Of a DNA stretch of 64,000 nucleotides, positions 1 through 10,300 are shown one piece after another. The translations under genes and the position numbers were made by a program. The stretch spans positions 118,297 through 182,296 of the forward strand of contig JAFDMF010000002.1 of the NCBI GenBank assembly GCA_019306065.1, written 5' to 3'. The notes beneath the pieces are model-generated. The model was not told the origin of the DNA. It worked only from the letters and a program-made list of their open reading frames with translations, and did no database searches. The DNA is from Deltaproteobacteria bacterium (GTDB lineage Bacteria > Desulfobacterota > Desulfobacteria > Desulfobacterales > JAFDMD01). Every line of letters begins with the position of its first letter. Position 1 is the first letter of the stretch.

Positions 1-1
1 A

Positions 2-2236
2 CAACCATTCGGACTTACATTTGAATTCTACTTTAAGGGAATGTTGGACGGCTTCCCCTCCGTTATTGCTTATACCTTCTTGCTTATGGGATTAATCGGT
101 ATTATATCCAACTTTAACGGTAAAAAAGATTTTAGATGGTTTGGCTTTTGGAGCGGGTTATCTTTTGCGACGGCTATATTTATGAGGCCAAATATTGCTT
201 TAATTATAGGCATATTCTTGTTGTTGACCGGGGTAAAATTATTAAAGAGCAAACGTTTGATCGATTTGGCTGCAATTTCCGTCGGATTTTCGACCGTGTT
301 ATTAATACCTTTTCATAATTGGTATTTCGGCGATAAAATCGTGCTATTAACATCTTCCGCATTTATTCCCACAAATTACATTTCGTCGCCTTCTATATAT
401 TTGACAGCCATAAAAGATCTATTAACTTTTAACGTTTCCGCTCCCGCCGTATTGCATGCTTTAGAACATATAACATTATGGTTGGAAGGCAGAACATTCT
501 TTATGCATGTTACAAGTAATGTTAATTCGAAGGCAAAAATATTAATGCATGCCTTGGCGCTATTGCCTGTAATATTTATAGCTATTTCTAAAAAATATTA
601 TATTAACTCAAAATCAATTTGGATATTATCCGTTTCAGCGCTTTCCCAACATCTAACATTGCTATTTTGGCACCCCGCTTATCGTTATTCGGCAATAGTT
701 TGGTTTATAACTTTCATAATAGCCCTTACATTTTTTTTTGAAAAAGTCGGTAAAATATATAAAAAAATAACCGTAAAAAAAATAACCGAATCAACCGAAT
801 TAGAAGATAAAATAATAAATAGCGCCATGCCTTTGGTCGTAGGTTTAAACGGAACCCTTATTAAAACCAATCTGTTATTTGAATCCTTACTAAAACTCAT
901 TAAAATAAAACCGTTTTTTATATTCATAGTTCCATTTTGGGTCTTTAAACAAACGGCTTATTTAAAATCCGAAATCGCAAAACTTGTTCTACTTGACGTT
1001 AATCTCCTTCCATACCGCAACTCTTTGATTGATTTTCTTATTCAAAAAAAAAAAGAAGGAAGAAAATTGGTTTTAGCCACATCTTCGGATTATAATTACG
1101 CGGAACAAATCGCAAATCGTCTTGACATATTCGACGAATTTTTTATCTGTAATAGCAGAACTTCAAATAAGGCAAATATGCTTAAAAAAAAATACGGCGC
1201 AAAAGGATTCGATTATATAGGCGGAAATAAAAAGGACATTGTAATATTAAGTATAGCCAATTCGGGAATATTTCTATCTCATAATAAAAGACTGCTTAAA
1301 AAAGCGAACAATATATGCCGCCTTGACAATTCCGCTTTAACTATCGAAAATAAAAAAATCAATCATTATCTTAATTCATTAAGAATTCATCAATGGGTAA
1401 AAAACGCTCTGATTTTTGCGCCTTTGTTTTTAGCTCACAAATACTACGATTATACATTAGATATTAGAATTATATTAGCCTTTGTCTCATTTTGTTTATG
1501 CGCGTCAAGCGGGTATTTGTTAAACGATTTATTTGATTTGGATAACGACAGACAGCATAAAGTTAAAAGTAAAAGACCCGTGGCTTCCGGCGAAATTTCC
1601 ATACAATACAGTATCATAATGATATTTGTATTGCTATTATCAAGTATAATCATAGGCTCGTTAATATCGGCGGGATTTATCTATATACTTTTACTCTATT
1701 ATTTATCAAGCGCATTCTATTCTATTTATTTAAAGCGAATAGCCTTAATAGATACATTAACGCTATCTTGCTTATACACTCTGCGTATTGCCGCCGGAAT
1801 TTATGTTTGCAGGCTTACTCCGTCCTTTTGGCTCTTATGTTTTTCCATTTTTCTATTCTTCAGCCTTGCAATATTAAAACGTTTTACGGAATTATATTCA
1901 TTGAAGCGGGATAACAAATTCATTATCGTAGGTCGCGGATACAATACAAACGATCTTGATTTTCTCCGTTCCGCAGGATTAGCCGCTGGATATTTATCAG
2001 CGCTTATTATAGCGTTATACATTAACAGCGAAGCCTCTTTGATAGCTTATTCCAGCCCGTTCCTGCTTTGGATATTATCTCCTCTATTATTACACTGGAT
2101 AACCAGCCTATGGTTTAAGGCTCATCAAGGACTTATGGACGATGACCCTATAAAATTTGCTCTTTCCGACAAAACAAGTTTAATATTCGCCCTTCTATTT
2201 TTTATTATCATTTTATTAGCTCGGCATATAAGGTAA
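2..2236 (+). CDS. Membrane glycosyltransferase-like (GT39/ArnT-type) + HAD-like + UbiA-family prenyltransferase fusion; 5' end lies outside the window
   Basis: Frame is open upstream of the ORF-track ATG at 41 to the window edge (QPFGLTFEFYFKGMLDGFPSVIAYT...). Hydrophobic N-terminal half, central HAD-like segment, C-terminal UbiA signature (LRIHQWVKNALIFAPLF...GYLLNDLFDLDNDRQHKVKSKRPVASG). Confidence 0.75.
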   Translation, partial: QPFGLTFEFYFKGMLDGFPSVIAYTFLLMGLIGIISNFNGKKDFRWFGFWSGLSFATAIFMRPNIALIIGIFLLLTGVKLLKSKRLIDLAAISVGFSTVLLIPFHNWYFGDKIVLLTSSAFIPTNYISSPSIYLTAIKDLLTFNVSAPAVLHALEHITLWLEGRTFFMHVTSNVNSKAKILMHALALLPVIFIAISKKYYINSKSIWILSVSALSQHLTLLFWHPAYRYSAIVWFITFIIALTFFFEKVGKIYKKITVKKITESTELEDKIINSAMPLVVGLNGTLIKTNLLFESLLKLIKIKPFFIFIVPFWVFKQTAYLKSEIAKLVLLDVNLLPYRNSLIDFLIQKKKEGRKLVLATSSDYNYAEQIANRLDIFDEFFICNSRTSNKANMLKKKYGAKGFDYIGGNKKDIVILSIANSGIFLSHNKRLLKKANNICRLDNSALTIENKKINHYLNSLRIHQWVKNALIFAPLFLAHKYYDYTLDIRIILAFVSFCLCASSGYLLNDLFDLDNDRQHKVKSKRPVASGEISIQYSIIMIFVLLLSSIIIGSLISAGFIYILLLYYLSSAFYSIYLKRIALIDTLTLSCLYTLRIAAGIYVCRLTPSFWLLCFSIFLFFSLAILKRFTELYSLKRDNKFIIVGRGYNTNDLDFLRSAGLAAGYLSALIIALYINSEASLIAYSSPFLLWILSPLLLHWITSLWFKAHQGLMDDDPIKFALSDKTSLIFALLFFIIILLARHIR

Positions 2237-2358
2237 CAGACAATATTCTATCGGATCGGTTGATTTTTTAGATTGCTATCAAAAACCATATGTCTTATAA
2301 ACCGTTTTATTATGACAAATTACGATCAACCGATAATTTTATAATCCGGTAAAATATT

Positions 2359-3336
2359 ATGCTTCCTATTCACGATGCAAATGCCTCGAAAAATAAACCG
2401 GTCGTAAATAACGTGATTATCATCATAAATATAATCGTATTTGTAGCAGGACTGTTTTCGACTTACGAACAGGAATATTTATATATATACGGACTTATTC
2501 CCGCAAAATATTCAACCCATTCTTATTTTTACAATATCAGCTTAATCAAAAAAACAATCCCCTTCTTTACATTCATGTTTTTACACGGCGGATTTTGGCA
2601 TCTTTTGGCTAACATGTGGTCCCTTTATATTTTCGGAGACAACATAGAAGACTGTCTCGGACATAAAAAATACCTTCTATTTTACCTCTTATGCGGAATA
2701 ATTTCCGGAATAACCCATATAATATTTAATCTTAATTCAGACATTCCTGTAATAGGAGCAAGCGGCGCTATAGCCGGAGTAATGGGTGCATACTTCATAC
2801 TATACCCCAGAGCTAAAATCCTTACCCTTTTTCCTATTATCTTCATACCATTTCAGGCGCCGGCTTATCTTTTTTTCGGGATATGGTTTGCTTACCAGTT
2901 TATTAATGCCGCCTCTACCCAAAGCGGAGTCGACTCAATAGCATGGTGGGCGCATATCGGAGGATTTCTTGCAGGAGTTCTTATACTCAAATTCTTTAAA
3001 GGCGTCTCATTTACCGACTTTGTCAAAGAAATTAAAACAAAACCGTTAAAAAGCGAAAGCAGCGGGATTAATCTAATAAAAACATTCGGAACAACAGAAG
3101 ATCCGAATCTATACGGCATATTAAATATAACCTCATTTGAAGCCTTTGTAGGAGCTCAAAAAACGGTAAATGTGCCATGGGGTTTTTATAACAGAGTATA
3201 TAAAGTAATAATTCCTAACGGAGTATCAAACGGACAGATATTAAGACTTAAAGGACTGGGCAAAGCCCAAAACAACGGAATGAGAGGAGATTTAATGTTA
3301 AAAATAAGGACAGCCCAAATAAGCGATACACGGTAG
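2359..3336 (+). CDS. Rhomboid family intramembrane serine protease with DnaJ C-terminal-like extension
   Basis: HGGFWHLLANMWSLYIFG, GASGAIAGVMGAYF (GxSG) and WWAHIGGFLAG motifs. C-terminal FEAFVGAQKTVNVP...YKVIIPNGVSNGQILRLKGLG...RGDLMLKIR resembles DnaJ/CbpA C-terminal domain. Confidence 0.85.
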   Translation: MLPIHDANASKNKPVVNNVIIIINIIVFVAGLFSTYEQEYLYIYGLIPAKYSTHSYFYNISLIKKTIPFFTFMFLHGGFWHLLANMWSLYIFGDNIEDCLGHKKYLLFYLLCGIISGITHIIFNLNSDIPVIGASGAIAGVMGAYFILYPRAKILTLFPIIFIPFQAPAYLFFGIWFAYQFINAASTQSGVDSIAWWAHIGGFLAGVLILKFFKGVSFTDFVKEIKTKPLKSESSGINLIKTFGTTEDPNLYGILNITSFEAFVGAQKTVNVPWGFYNRVYKVIIPNGVSNGQILRLKGLGKAQNNGMRGDLMLKIRTAQISDTR

Positions 3337-3452
3337 TTTCCACAGAAACAGGTTTTATTTTACTTGATTTCGACATTGGATAAAAATTTTAAACGCAAAA
3401 AAGGAATTATTAGAAAGGAGATGACAATCTCCGAAAAATTACATATAAAGAT

Positions 3453-4277
3453 ATGAATAAAATAGCGGGTAAAAAAGCTCTGGTTCTCGGAGGAATAAAA
3501 GGAATAGGCAAAAAAATCGCCATCGCGCTTGCAAAACAAAAAGTAAAAGTGGCGATAAATTATTATGATTGGGAAGAATCCCTTGACGCATTAAAAAAGG
3601 ACATAAATCAAGTATCCAATCAGCATCTTATATTAAAAACAGACCTTCGTAAAACCGAAAATATTCCGGCTTTAATAAAAAAAGTAATATCCAATTTCGG
3701 AGGACTTGATATACTTATAAACAATATAGAACGGGGAGGATGGCCCATAGTTCACGGCGACTATACGCAAAACCAATGGGACATGGAGTTTGAAACAACA
3801 GTTCGGGCAAAACAATGGATATTTAAAGAGGCGCTTCCTCATTTAAAAGCTTCAGGAGACGGCGCTGTGATAAATTTTTCCTCCATAGCGGGTATAATAG
3901 GCAGAACAGGTCCCGCAAGCTTAATATTCAATGATGGATATGCCGCGGCAAACAGGGGAATATCCATTTTAACCGAAACATGGGCAAAACTGGGTGCGCC
4001 GGAAGTAAAAGTAAATGAAATAATGCTCGGTTTTTTTGAAACAAGACACGGAGAAAAAACAAGAGGCTGGGAGCTTTTAACCGAAAAACAGAAACAGGAT
4101 ATAAAAGAGCATACCTTGTTAAAACGATACGGCAAAATAAAAGATATTGTAAAAACAGTTCTTTTTTTTATAAAAGATGCTCCATTTATAACAGGAAGCA
4201 TCATTAAATTAGACGGCGGCTATACTATAGGAGGAGAAAAAATCTATCCTATGCCAACCTCTCAATATAACATATAA
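3453..4277 (+). CDS. SDR family oxidoreductase (FabG-like)
   Basis: GGIKGIGKKIA nucleotide-binding motif, INFSSIAG, YAAANRG, C-terminal GSIIKLDGGYTIGG. Confidence 0.85.
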   Translation: MNKIAGKKALVLGGIKGIGKKIAIALAKQKVKVAINYYDWEESLDALKKDINQVSNQHLILKTDLRKTENIPALIKKVISNFGGLDILINNIERGGWPIVHGDYTQNQWDMEFETTVRAKQWIFKEALPHLKASGDGAVINFSSIAGIIGRTGPASLIFNDGYAAANRGISILTETWAKLGAPEVKVNEIMLGFFETRHGEKTRGWELLTEKQKQDIKEHTLLKRYGKIKDIVKTVLFFIKDAPFITGSIIKLDGGYTIGGEKIYPMPTSQYNI

Positions 4278-4338
4278 AAGAGGAAACGCCCATAATTATA
4301 TTATAGACAAAAAAAAATTATTATAAAAGGAGACTATT

Positions 4339-4941
4339 ATGGAAAACAAAATAATCTTTTTGGTATTATCATTAATAACATTAATCGCATTAATTCCGAT
4401 CCCATGTTTTGCTGAAGATAATAAACCCGCCGAAAATATTAAAGTAAATATCAAAACAGGCTACGGAGATATAATATTAAGCCTAAACCGACAAGCCGCG
4501 CCTAAAACAGTTGATAATTTCATTGCTTACGTTAAAGCAGGTTTTTATGACGGAACCATTTTTCACAGAGTGATCAAAGGATTTATGATACAAGGCGGGG
4601 GATTGACCGAAAACCTTAAAGAAAAACAAGGAGGCTTTGCCCCAACTCAAAACGAAGCGAATAACGGACTTAAAAACCTGCGCGGCACAATAGCTATGGC
4701 GCGTACAAACGATCCGCATTCCGCAACATCCCAGTTTTTTATAAATACGGTTGATAATGATTCTCTCAATTATAAAAACAAAACAATACAGGAATGGGGA
4801 TACTGCGTATTCGGCACAGTAGAAAAAGGACTTGATATCGTAGATAAAATTGAGGCGGTTGCCACCACAACCTACGGTCATTATCAGGATGTTCCGGCTG
4901 TTCCGGTAAAAATAGAAAAAGTTACTATAGCAAAGGAATAA
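4339..4941 (+). CDS. Cyclophilin-type peptidyl-prolyl cis-trans isomerase with signal peptide
   Basis: TVDNFIAYVKAGFYDGTIFHRVIKGFMIQGGG ... IAMARTNDPHSATSQFFINTVDN; hydrophobic N-terminus; RBS AAAAGGAG. Confidence 0.93.
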   Translation: MENKIIFLVLSLITLIALIPIPCFAEDNKPAENIKVNIKTGYGDIILSLNRQAAPKTVDNFIAYVKAGFYDGTIFHRVIKGFMIQGGGLTENLKEKQGGFAPTQNEANNGLKNLRGTIAMARTNDPHSATSQFFINTVDNDSLNYKNKTIQEWGYCVFGTVEKGLDIVDKIEAVATTTYGHYQDVPAVPVKIEKVTIAKE

Positions 4942-4943
4942 GT

Positions 4944-5189
4944 ATGCCGAAACATACCCATAATTTCGTAGAAGAATATAACGGATTGGTAGGTTTCGGA
5001 CTTAACAGAGAAACAGACGAAAAAACCGTTATATACTATCTTCAAAAGTTCTCAGACGATAAAATGATGAATAAAATAATAGGCAGACTTACAGACAAAG
5101 AGCTTGAAGAGATATTTTTATTTATAAATACAATACTAAAAAAACATCTTATAGAAGAAGAGTATCATAAACTTTTTTTAAAAGATTAA
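4944..5189 (+). CDS. Small conserved hypothetical (cytoplasmic) protein
   Basis: ORF immediately downstream of the cyclophilin gene, hydrophilic and helical; no family recognised with certainty. Confidence 0.6.
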   Translation: MPKHTHNFVEEYNGLVGFGLNRETDEKTVIYYLQKFSDDKMMNKIIGRLTDKELEEIFLFINTILKKHLIEEEYHKLFLKD

Positions 5190-5200
5190 TTTACAAAATA

Positions 5201-6244
5201 ATGAGCAATAAATTGAACAAGATAATGATTACGGGAGCCGCTGGTTTTATAGGTTTTCATCTTGCAAAAAAATTATTACAAAAAGGGTTTCGCGTTACAG
5301 GCATAGATAACCTAAACGATTATTATGACGTCCGCCTTAAAAAAGCCAGACTTAACCTGCTGTTGCCTGAAAAAAATTTTAATTTTAAAAAAATTGATAT
5401 GGCGGATAATCGGCAGATTGCGGAAACATTTAAACAAGAGACTTATGACGTAGTAATAAACCTTGCAGCTCAGGCAGGAGTTAGATATTCTTTAACAAAC
5501 CCCCACTCCTACGTTAATTCAAACCTTGCAGGTTTTATAAACATACTGGAAGGATGCAGGCATTGCCGCGTCCAACATCTTGTATTTGCTTCTTCAAGTT
5601 CCGTGTATGGCGCAAATACCAAAATGCCCTTTTCCGCTAGTCATAATACAGATCATCCTGTATCCCTTTATGCCGCGACAAAAAAAGCAAACGAATTAAT
5701 GGCTCATTCTTACAGCCATCTTTATAGGCTTCCATGCACAGGATTAAGATTCTTTACGGTTTACGGACCATGGGGGCGACCCGATATGGCGCTATTTTTA
5801 TTTACAAAGGCAATATTAGAAAAAAAACCGATAAAAGTGTTTAATTATGGAAAAATGCGGCGTGATTTCACATATATAGACGATATAGTGGAAGGGGTTA
5901 TCCGTGTTATGAAAAAAATACCCGAAAAAAATAAAAAATGGGATTCAAACGCGCCGGATCCGTCTTCCTCTTTTGCTCCTTACAGACTTTACAACATAGG
6001 AAACAATAACCCGATAACCTTATCCGAATTCATAAAAACAATAGAAGATGCTATCGGCATAAAAGCAAAAAAAGAATTCATAGAAATTCAGGACGGAGAC
6101 GTTCCTGCAACCTATGCCGACATAGACAGCCTAATAAAAGAAACCGGTTTTTCGCCTAAAACATTACTAAAAGACGGAATTAAAAACTTTATAACATGGT
6201 ATAAATCCTACTATAAAACGGAGAACGGCTACAAAAAATTTTAA
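5201..6244 (+). CDS. NAD-dependent epimerase, UDP-glucuronate 4-epimerase-like
   Basis: [77 protein letters not shown]. Confidence 0.9.
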   Translation: MSNKLNKIMITGAAGFIGFHLAKKLLQKGFRVTGIDNLNDYYDVRLKKARLNLLLPEKNFNFKKIDMADNRQIAETFKQETYDVVINLAAQAGVRYSLTNPHSYVNSNLAGFINILEGCRHCRVQHLVFASSSSVYGANTKMPFSASHNTDHPVSLYAATKKANELMAHSYSHLYRLPCTGLRFFTVYGPWGRPDMALFLFTKAILEKKPIKVFNYGKMRRDFTYIDDIVEGVIRVMKKIPEKNKKWDSNAPDPSSSFAPYRLYNIGNNNPITLSEFIKTIEDAIGIKAKKEFIEIQDGDVPATYADIDSLIKETGFSPKTLLKDGIKNFITWYKSYYKTENGYKKF

Positions 6245-6278
6245 CGGGCATTAAATAAAATTATGTAAGAAAGCTTCG

Positions 6279-6464
6279 CTAAGTCCCGAGAATTTTCAAT
6301 TCTTCGATTCTTACAATACATTTTCCGCATACTTTTTTTTCGCCGCAAAGAGCCTCTATATCAACCCCTAAAATCTGGAAGCCTCCATTATTGTTATTCC
6401 TTTTTTCTACATCCCCTCTTCTGCCAGAAGGCTAAAATATTATCATCGCTTTATTGTTATCCAT
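6279..6464 (-). pseudogene. Remnant of a 2Fe-2S ferredoxin domain (N-terminal part of a DUF4445/RACo-like corrinoid reductive activator-type protein)
   Basis: Reverse strand reads MDNNKAMIIF*PSGRRGDVEKRNNNNGGFQILGVDIEALCGEKKVCGKCIVRIEELKILGT*. PSGRRGDV and CGxxxVCGKC are typical of these 2Fe-2S domains. Early in-frame TAG, then truncation. Confidence 0.55.
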
Positions 6465-6491
6465 AAATAACCTCTTTTGTAAAAGCCTTGT

Positions 6492-6710
6492 ATAACTTCT
6501 CCTTTTGCCCATTTCCTACGTTACGCGGCAGCGCCTTTTTTGCTTGGTTTTAAGCGGGAGATAGGTTATAGTAGCGAAGAATCCGAAACTTTTAAACTTG
6601 CCGCAAAATTTTCTCTCCATCCTGCATATCCTGTTCTCGCCGGCATTATAAAAACTATGGAGGTGGAAAGCGGGCTTGCTTTACTTATGAATGCGGGTAT
6701 TAAATTTTAA
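6492..6710 (+). pseudogene. Unidentified C-terminal coding remnant without a usable start
   Basis: Open frame ...FAHFLRYAAAPFLLGFKREIGYSSEESETFKLAAKFSLHPAYPVLAGIIKTMEVESGLALLMNAGIKF* with protein-like composition; preceded by an in-frame stop and no early ATG. Confidence 0.35.
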
Positions 6711-6728
6711 CTTTTTAAGAGGTTTTGC

Positions 6729-6757
6729 TTGACATATATTATTATTTTGAATAAATA
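6729..6757 (+). promoter_or_regulatory. Possible sigma70-type promoter upstream of the tRNA gene
   Basis: TTGACA (6729-6734), 17-nt spacer, weak -10 TAAATA, about 28 nt before the tRNA. Confidence 0.35.
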
Positions 6758-6784
6758 AGCCGATTAAAAATTCTCTTCTTAAAC

Positions 6785-6860
6785 GGGGCTGTAGCTCAGC
6801 CGGGAGAGCGCATGACTGGCAGTCATGAGGTCAGGGGTTCGATCCCCCTCAGCTCCACCA
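6785..6860 (+). tRNA. tRNA-Ala (anticodon GGC)
   Basis: GGGGCTG...CAGCTCC acceptor stem, anticodon arm CATGA-CTGGCAG-TCATG, T-arm AGGGGTTCGATCCCCCT, encoded CCA. Confidence 0.97.
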
Positions 6861-6929
6861 CTTTTTTTATCGCGTCATTTCGACAAGCGCGGCGAAAAAA
6901 AATCTCATAAAATATAAACAGAGGAACTT

Positions 6930-7319
6930 ATGAACGATTTTAACTTACAAATAAAAGAGGAAGTTTTAAAAAAATCAAAAAATAAAAAACTCCCCTGCGC
7001 AATAGCTTTTGAAATAGCCGCAAATAATCAAAAAAAACCTTTTGTTATAGGAAAATTAGCAGATAAGCTTGATATTAAGCTTTGTAAATGCCAGCTTGGA
7101 CTTTTCGGATACAAGCCGAAAGAAAAACCTGTAAAACCTGCAAAAAATATTAACCCAGACATCCACGATAAGATTATAAAATATGTAAAAGACAGACGGA
7201 TTTCCTGCAAAGATTTATGGAGCGCGGCAAAAGAGATGGATATTACAAAAATGGGCGCGGCAAATATTTGCGAAGCTTTAAACATTAAAATTGTCTCTTG
7301 CCAATTGGAGGCTTTTTAA
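6930..7319 (+). CDS. Hypothetical protein with internal duplication
   Basis: Two related halves ending ...LDIKLCKCQLGLF and ...LNIKIVSCQLEAF. Confidence 0.7.
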   Translation: MNDFNLQIKEEVLKKSKNKKLPCAIAFEIAANNQKKPFVIGKLADKLDIKLCKCQLGLFGYKPKEKPVKPAKNINPDIHDKIIKYVKDRRISCKDLWSAAKEMDITKMGAANICEALNIKIVSCQLEAF

Positions 7320-7324
7320 TCTGC

Positions 7325-10300
7325 CTAAATCATTCTTTCTATCTCTTTGATTTTAGAATGAAGCATTTTTGCAGATATGACTGTTTTTCTTTTTATCTCT
7401 TGAGCAAATATAAAAATCTTATATTCTTCAAGCATCCAAAAAAAAATTTCTATCTCTTTACGTTTTTCTTTTGTAGTTAATTCAGCCAATTCGGCTATAA
7501 AAGTATTGAGCTTTTTTTTATATTCTATTATTTTTTCCTCTTTTTCCAAATAATTGTAAAAATTTTCAACTCCGCGCAAAGAGCGTCCTTCTATTGTTTT
7601 TACATAACATAAAAGCTCTTTTATTTTTTTGTTATCGTATAAAAAAAGAAAATTTTTAGGCATAAGACTATAAAGCTCTTTTTTTAATCCGCTTAAAAAA
7701 TTAAGTATTTCATAAGAATTATATCTTTGTTCAAAATTTAATATTTGTATATTGGCATTATAAAAAGCCCGTATCAGCAAAAGGGCAAAATTAAGTTTTT
7801 CTACTCCTTTGATAATAATATCTTTCTTTAACTCCTGTAGATAAATAAAAAACTCCTCTTTTTTTCTTATGTTTTTATAAAAAAGTCGTTTTATAACGCT
7901 TTCGTATATATTTTTTTCAAACTCTTTTTGCCCCCCGAAATAAAATGTAATTTTTTCTATATCTTTATCTTTTAAAATAATGCTTTTTTTTAAAAATTTT
8001 AAATCCTGTGCGAGATGTATTTCATAAAGAGATGCTATTCCTTTTTTATGATTTTTTATACTTATATTTTTATCCGAATAAAGAAAAAGCTTTAAATCTT
8101 TTTTGTTATTATTCGAAGCTGTTAAAGCGGGATAAAATACTCGGCTGCTACCGTTTTTTTTTGCAAGGGTTATTTTTTCCGAAATATCTTCAAAACCTAA
8201 CTCATTGATAAGGTTTTTATTATGTAAATCCTCCCATTTTTCTTTAGGATAAAAAAAGTTATCCGCTTTATCCGCTTTTTTAAAGGTTTTGTTTAATGCG
8301 GATTTGTCTCTTGTCGCAACTATTTCTTTTCCTTTTTCATCTATTACGGATACCCGCATCTTTAAATAATCCGGCAAATCGGCTTCTGACCATTCGGAGG
8401 CGGGAATATCTACATTAAAGCGTTTATAAATAAAATCTGACAAAGCGGTAGCCAAAGGTCTGCCGTCTTTTTTAATCTCTTCGGTTATTATTTTTGCAAA
8501 AGAGGATATAGGAATAAGCTCTTTTCTGTATTTTTTCGGAAGTCTTTTTATCATAGCCTCAATTTTTTCGGTAAAAAACCCAGGAACAATCCAATCTATT
8601 CTATTTATATTTAAAAAATTGGCTTTATTTGCGGGAATTTGAAGAGTGACTCCGTCATCCTCTTTTTTAACATTAAAATTGTATCTGTATTTAAGACTTT
8701 TTCCGTCTAATTGCAGCCAGTTAGGAAATTTGGCAAGCTCTTCGGACAAAGGCTGTTTTTCTTGTATATCCTCCTGCTTCATATACAAAAAAGCATCTCC
8801 GCCTTCTAATTTTATAAACCTTTTAAAACTTTTTATATCGTATATATTGCCTATCTTTTTGCTGTAAAAATCATATATGCTTTCTTCCGATACCATTATA
8901 TCTTTTCGCCGGAGCCTGTTTTCTATCTCTATTATATTATTTTCTAATTTCTTATTATGCTCAAGAAACCCAAAAGTATCCTGTATATCTTTTTCCATAA
9001 GAGCGCTTCTTATAAATATTTCGGAAGATTCCGCAGAATTTATTCTTCCGTAAGAAACGCTTCTTCCTTCCGCTATAACAAGCCCGTTTAAAATTACCTT
9101 TTCAAAAGCTACTACTTCGCCTCTTTTTTTCTCCCAATGAGAAGAATAATATAAGTATTTACATTTATCCGCAAAAAGATCTTCAAGCCATTTTGGGTCT
9201 ATGTTTCCGTTAATTCTTGCAAACAAAGCGGATGTTTTGACAAATTCAGCAGATACGACCCATTCTTTTGCCTTATTAAATAAAGCCGAACCCGGAAAAA
9301 TCATAACCTCTTTATCCCCTGCGGCTTTATATATATTTTTCTCTTTTTTAACAGCTATGTTGGATAAAAAACCGCTTAACAAAGCCTTATGAATCGCTTG
9401 ATATTTATCGGAAAAATTCTTATCTTTTTTATTACCTTGCTTGTAATCTTTAGTTTTTATTCTAATTCTATTTTCTTTTATCATCTCTTTGATTTGAAAA
9501 TGAACATTTTCCCATTCAAGCATTCTTTTAAAGGAAAAAAAATTTGCCTTGCAAAACTTCTCCTTTGCTTTTCTTATCTGGGTTTTAGACTTTCCATTTT
9601 CAAAAGCCTCATTGTATCTTTTCCATATATTTAAATAAGATATAAAATCGGAATCGGTATCCGCAAATTTTTTATGAGCTATATCTGACTGTTCGGTTTT
9701 TTCCAAAGGTCTTTCTTTCGGGTCTCGTCCGCTTAATGCAGATACTATTATTAATATTTCGGTTTCGCTTTTTGTTTTAAAAGATTCTATTAATATTGCC
9801 GCAAGTCTGGCGTCTATAGGCATTTTTGCCATAAACGCGCCTTTTTCGGTAAGTATATTTTTTTTATTCTCCTGTTTTATTGCCCCGAGATCGCTTAAAA
9901 GCTTCAATCCATCTCTTATTCTTTTGGGATCAGGCGCGTCTATAAAAAAAAATTTGTAAATATCTCCGAGCCTTAAAAAGAGCATTTTTAATATAACATC
10001 CGCAAGGTTTGATCTTAATATTTCTGGAAGCGTATATAACGGACGGCTGTTATAATCCTCTTCGGAATAAAGCCTTATGCAGATGCCGTTTTCAACCCTT
10101 CCGCATCTGCCTTTTCTTTGCTTCGCACTGCTTTTTGATATGCGGTCTATAGGCAAAGAGGATATTCCTGCTGCGGGATTATATTTTAAAATTCTTGCAA
10201 AACCAGTATCTATTACATATTTAATGCCCTCTATGGTAATTGAAGTCTCGGCAATATTGGTTGCCACTATTATTTTTCTTTTATCAAAACGCTCAAATAT

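Noticed and set aside
6454-6464. Pyrrolysine read-through of the TAG in the 2Fe-2S remnant
   Set aside because: The frame is also truncated after ~60 codons and an ordinary Gln (CAG) is the likely ancestor, so decay is the simpler explanation.
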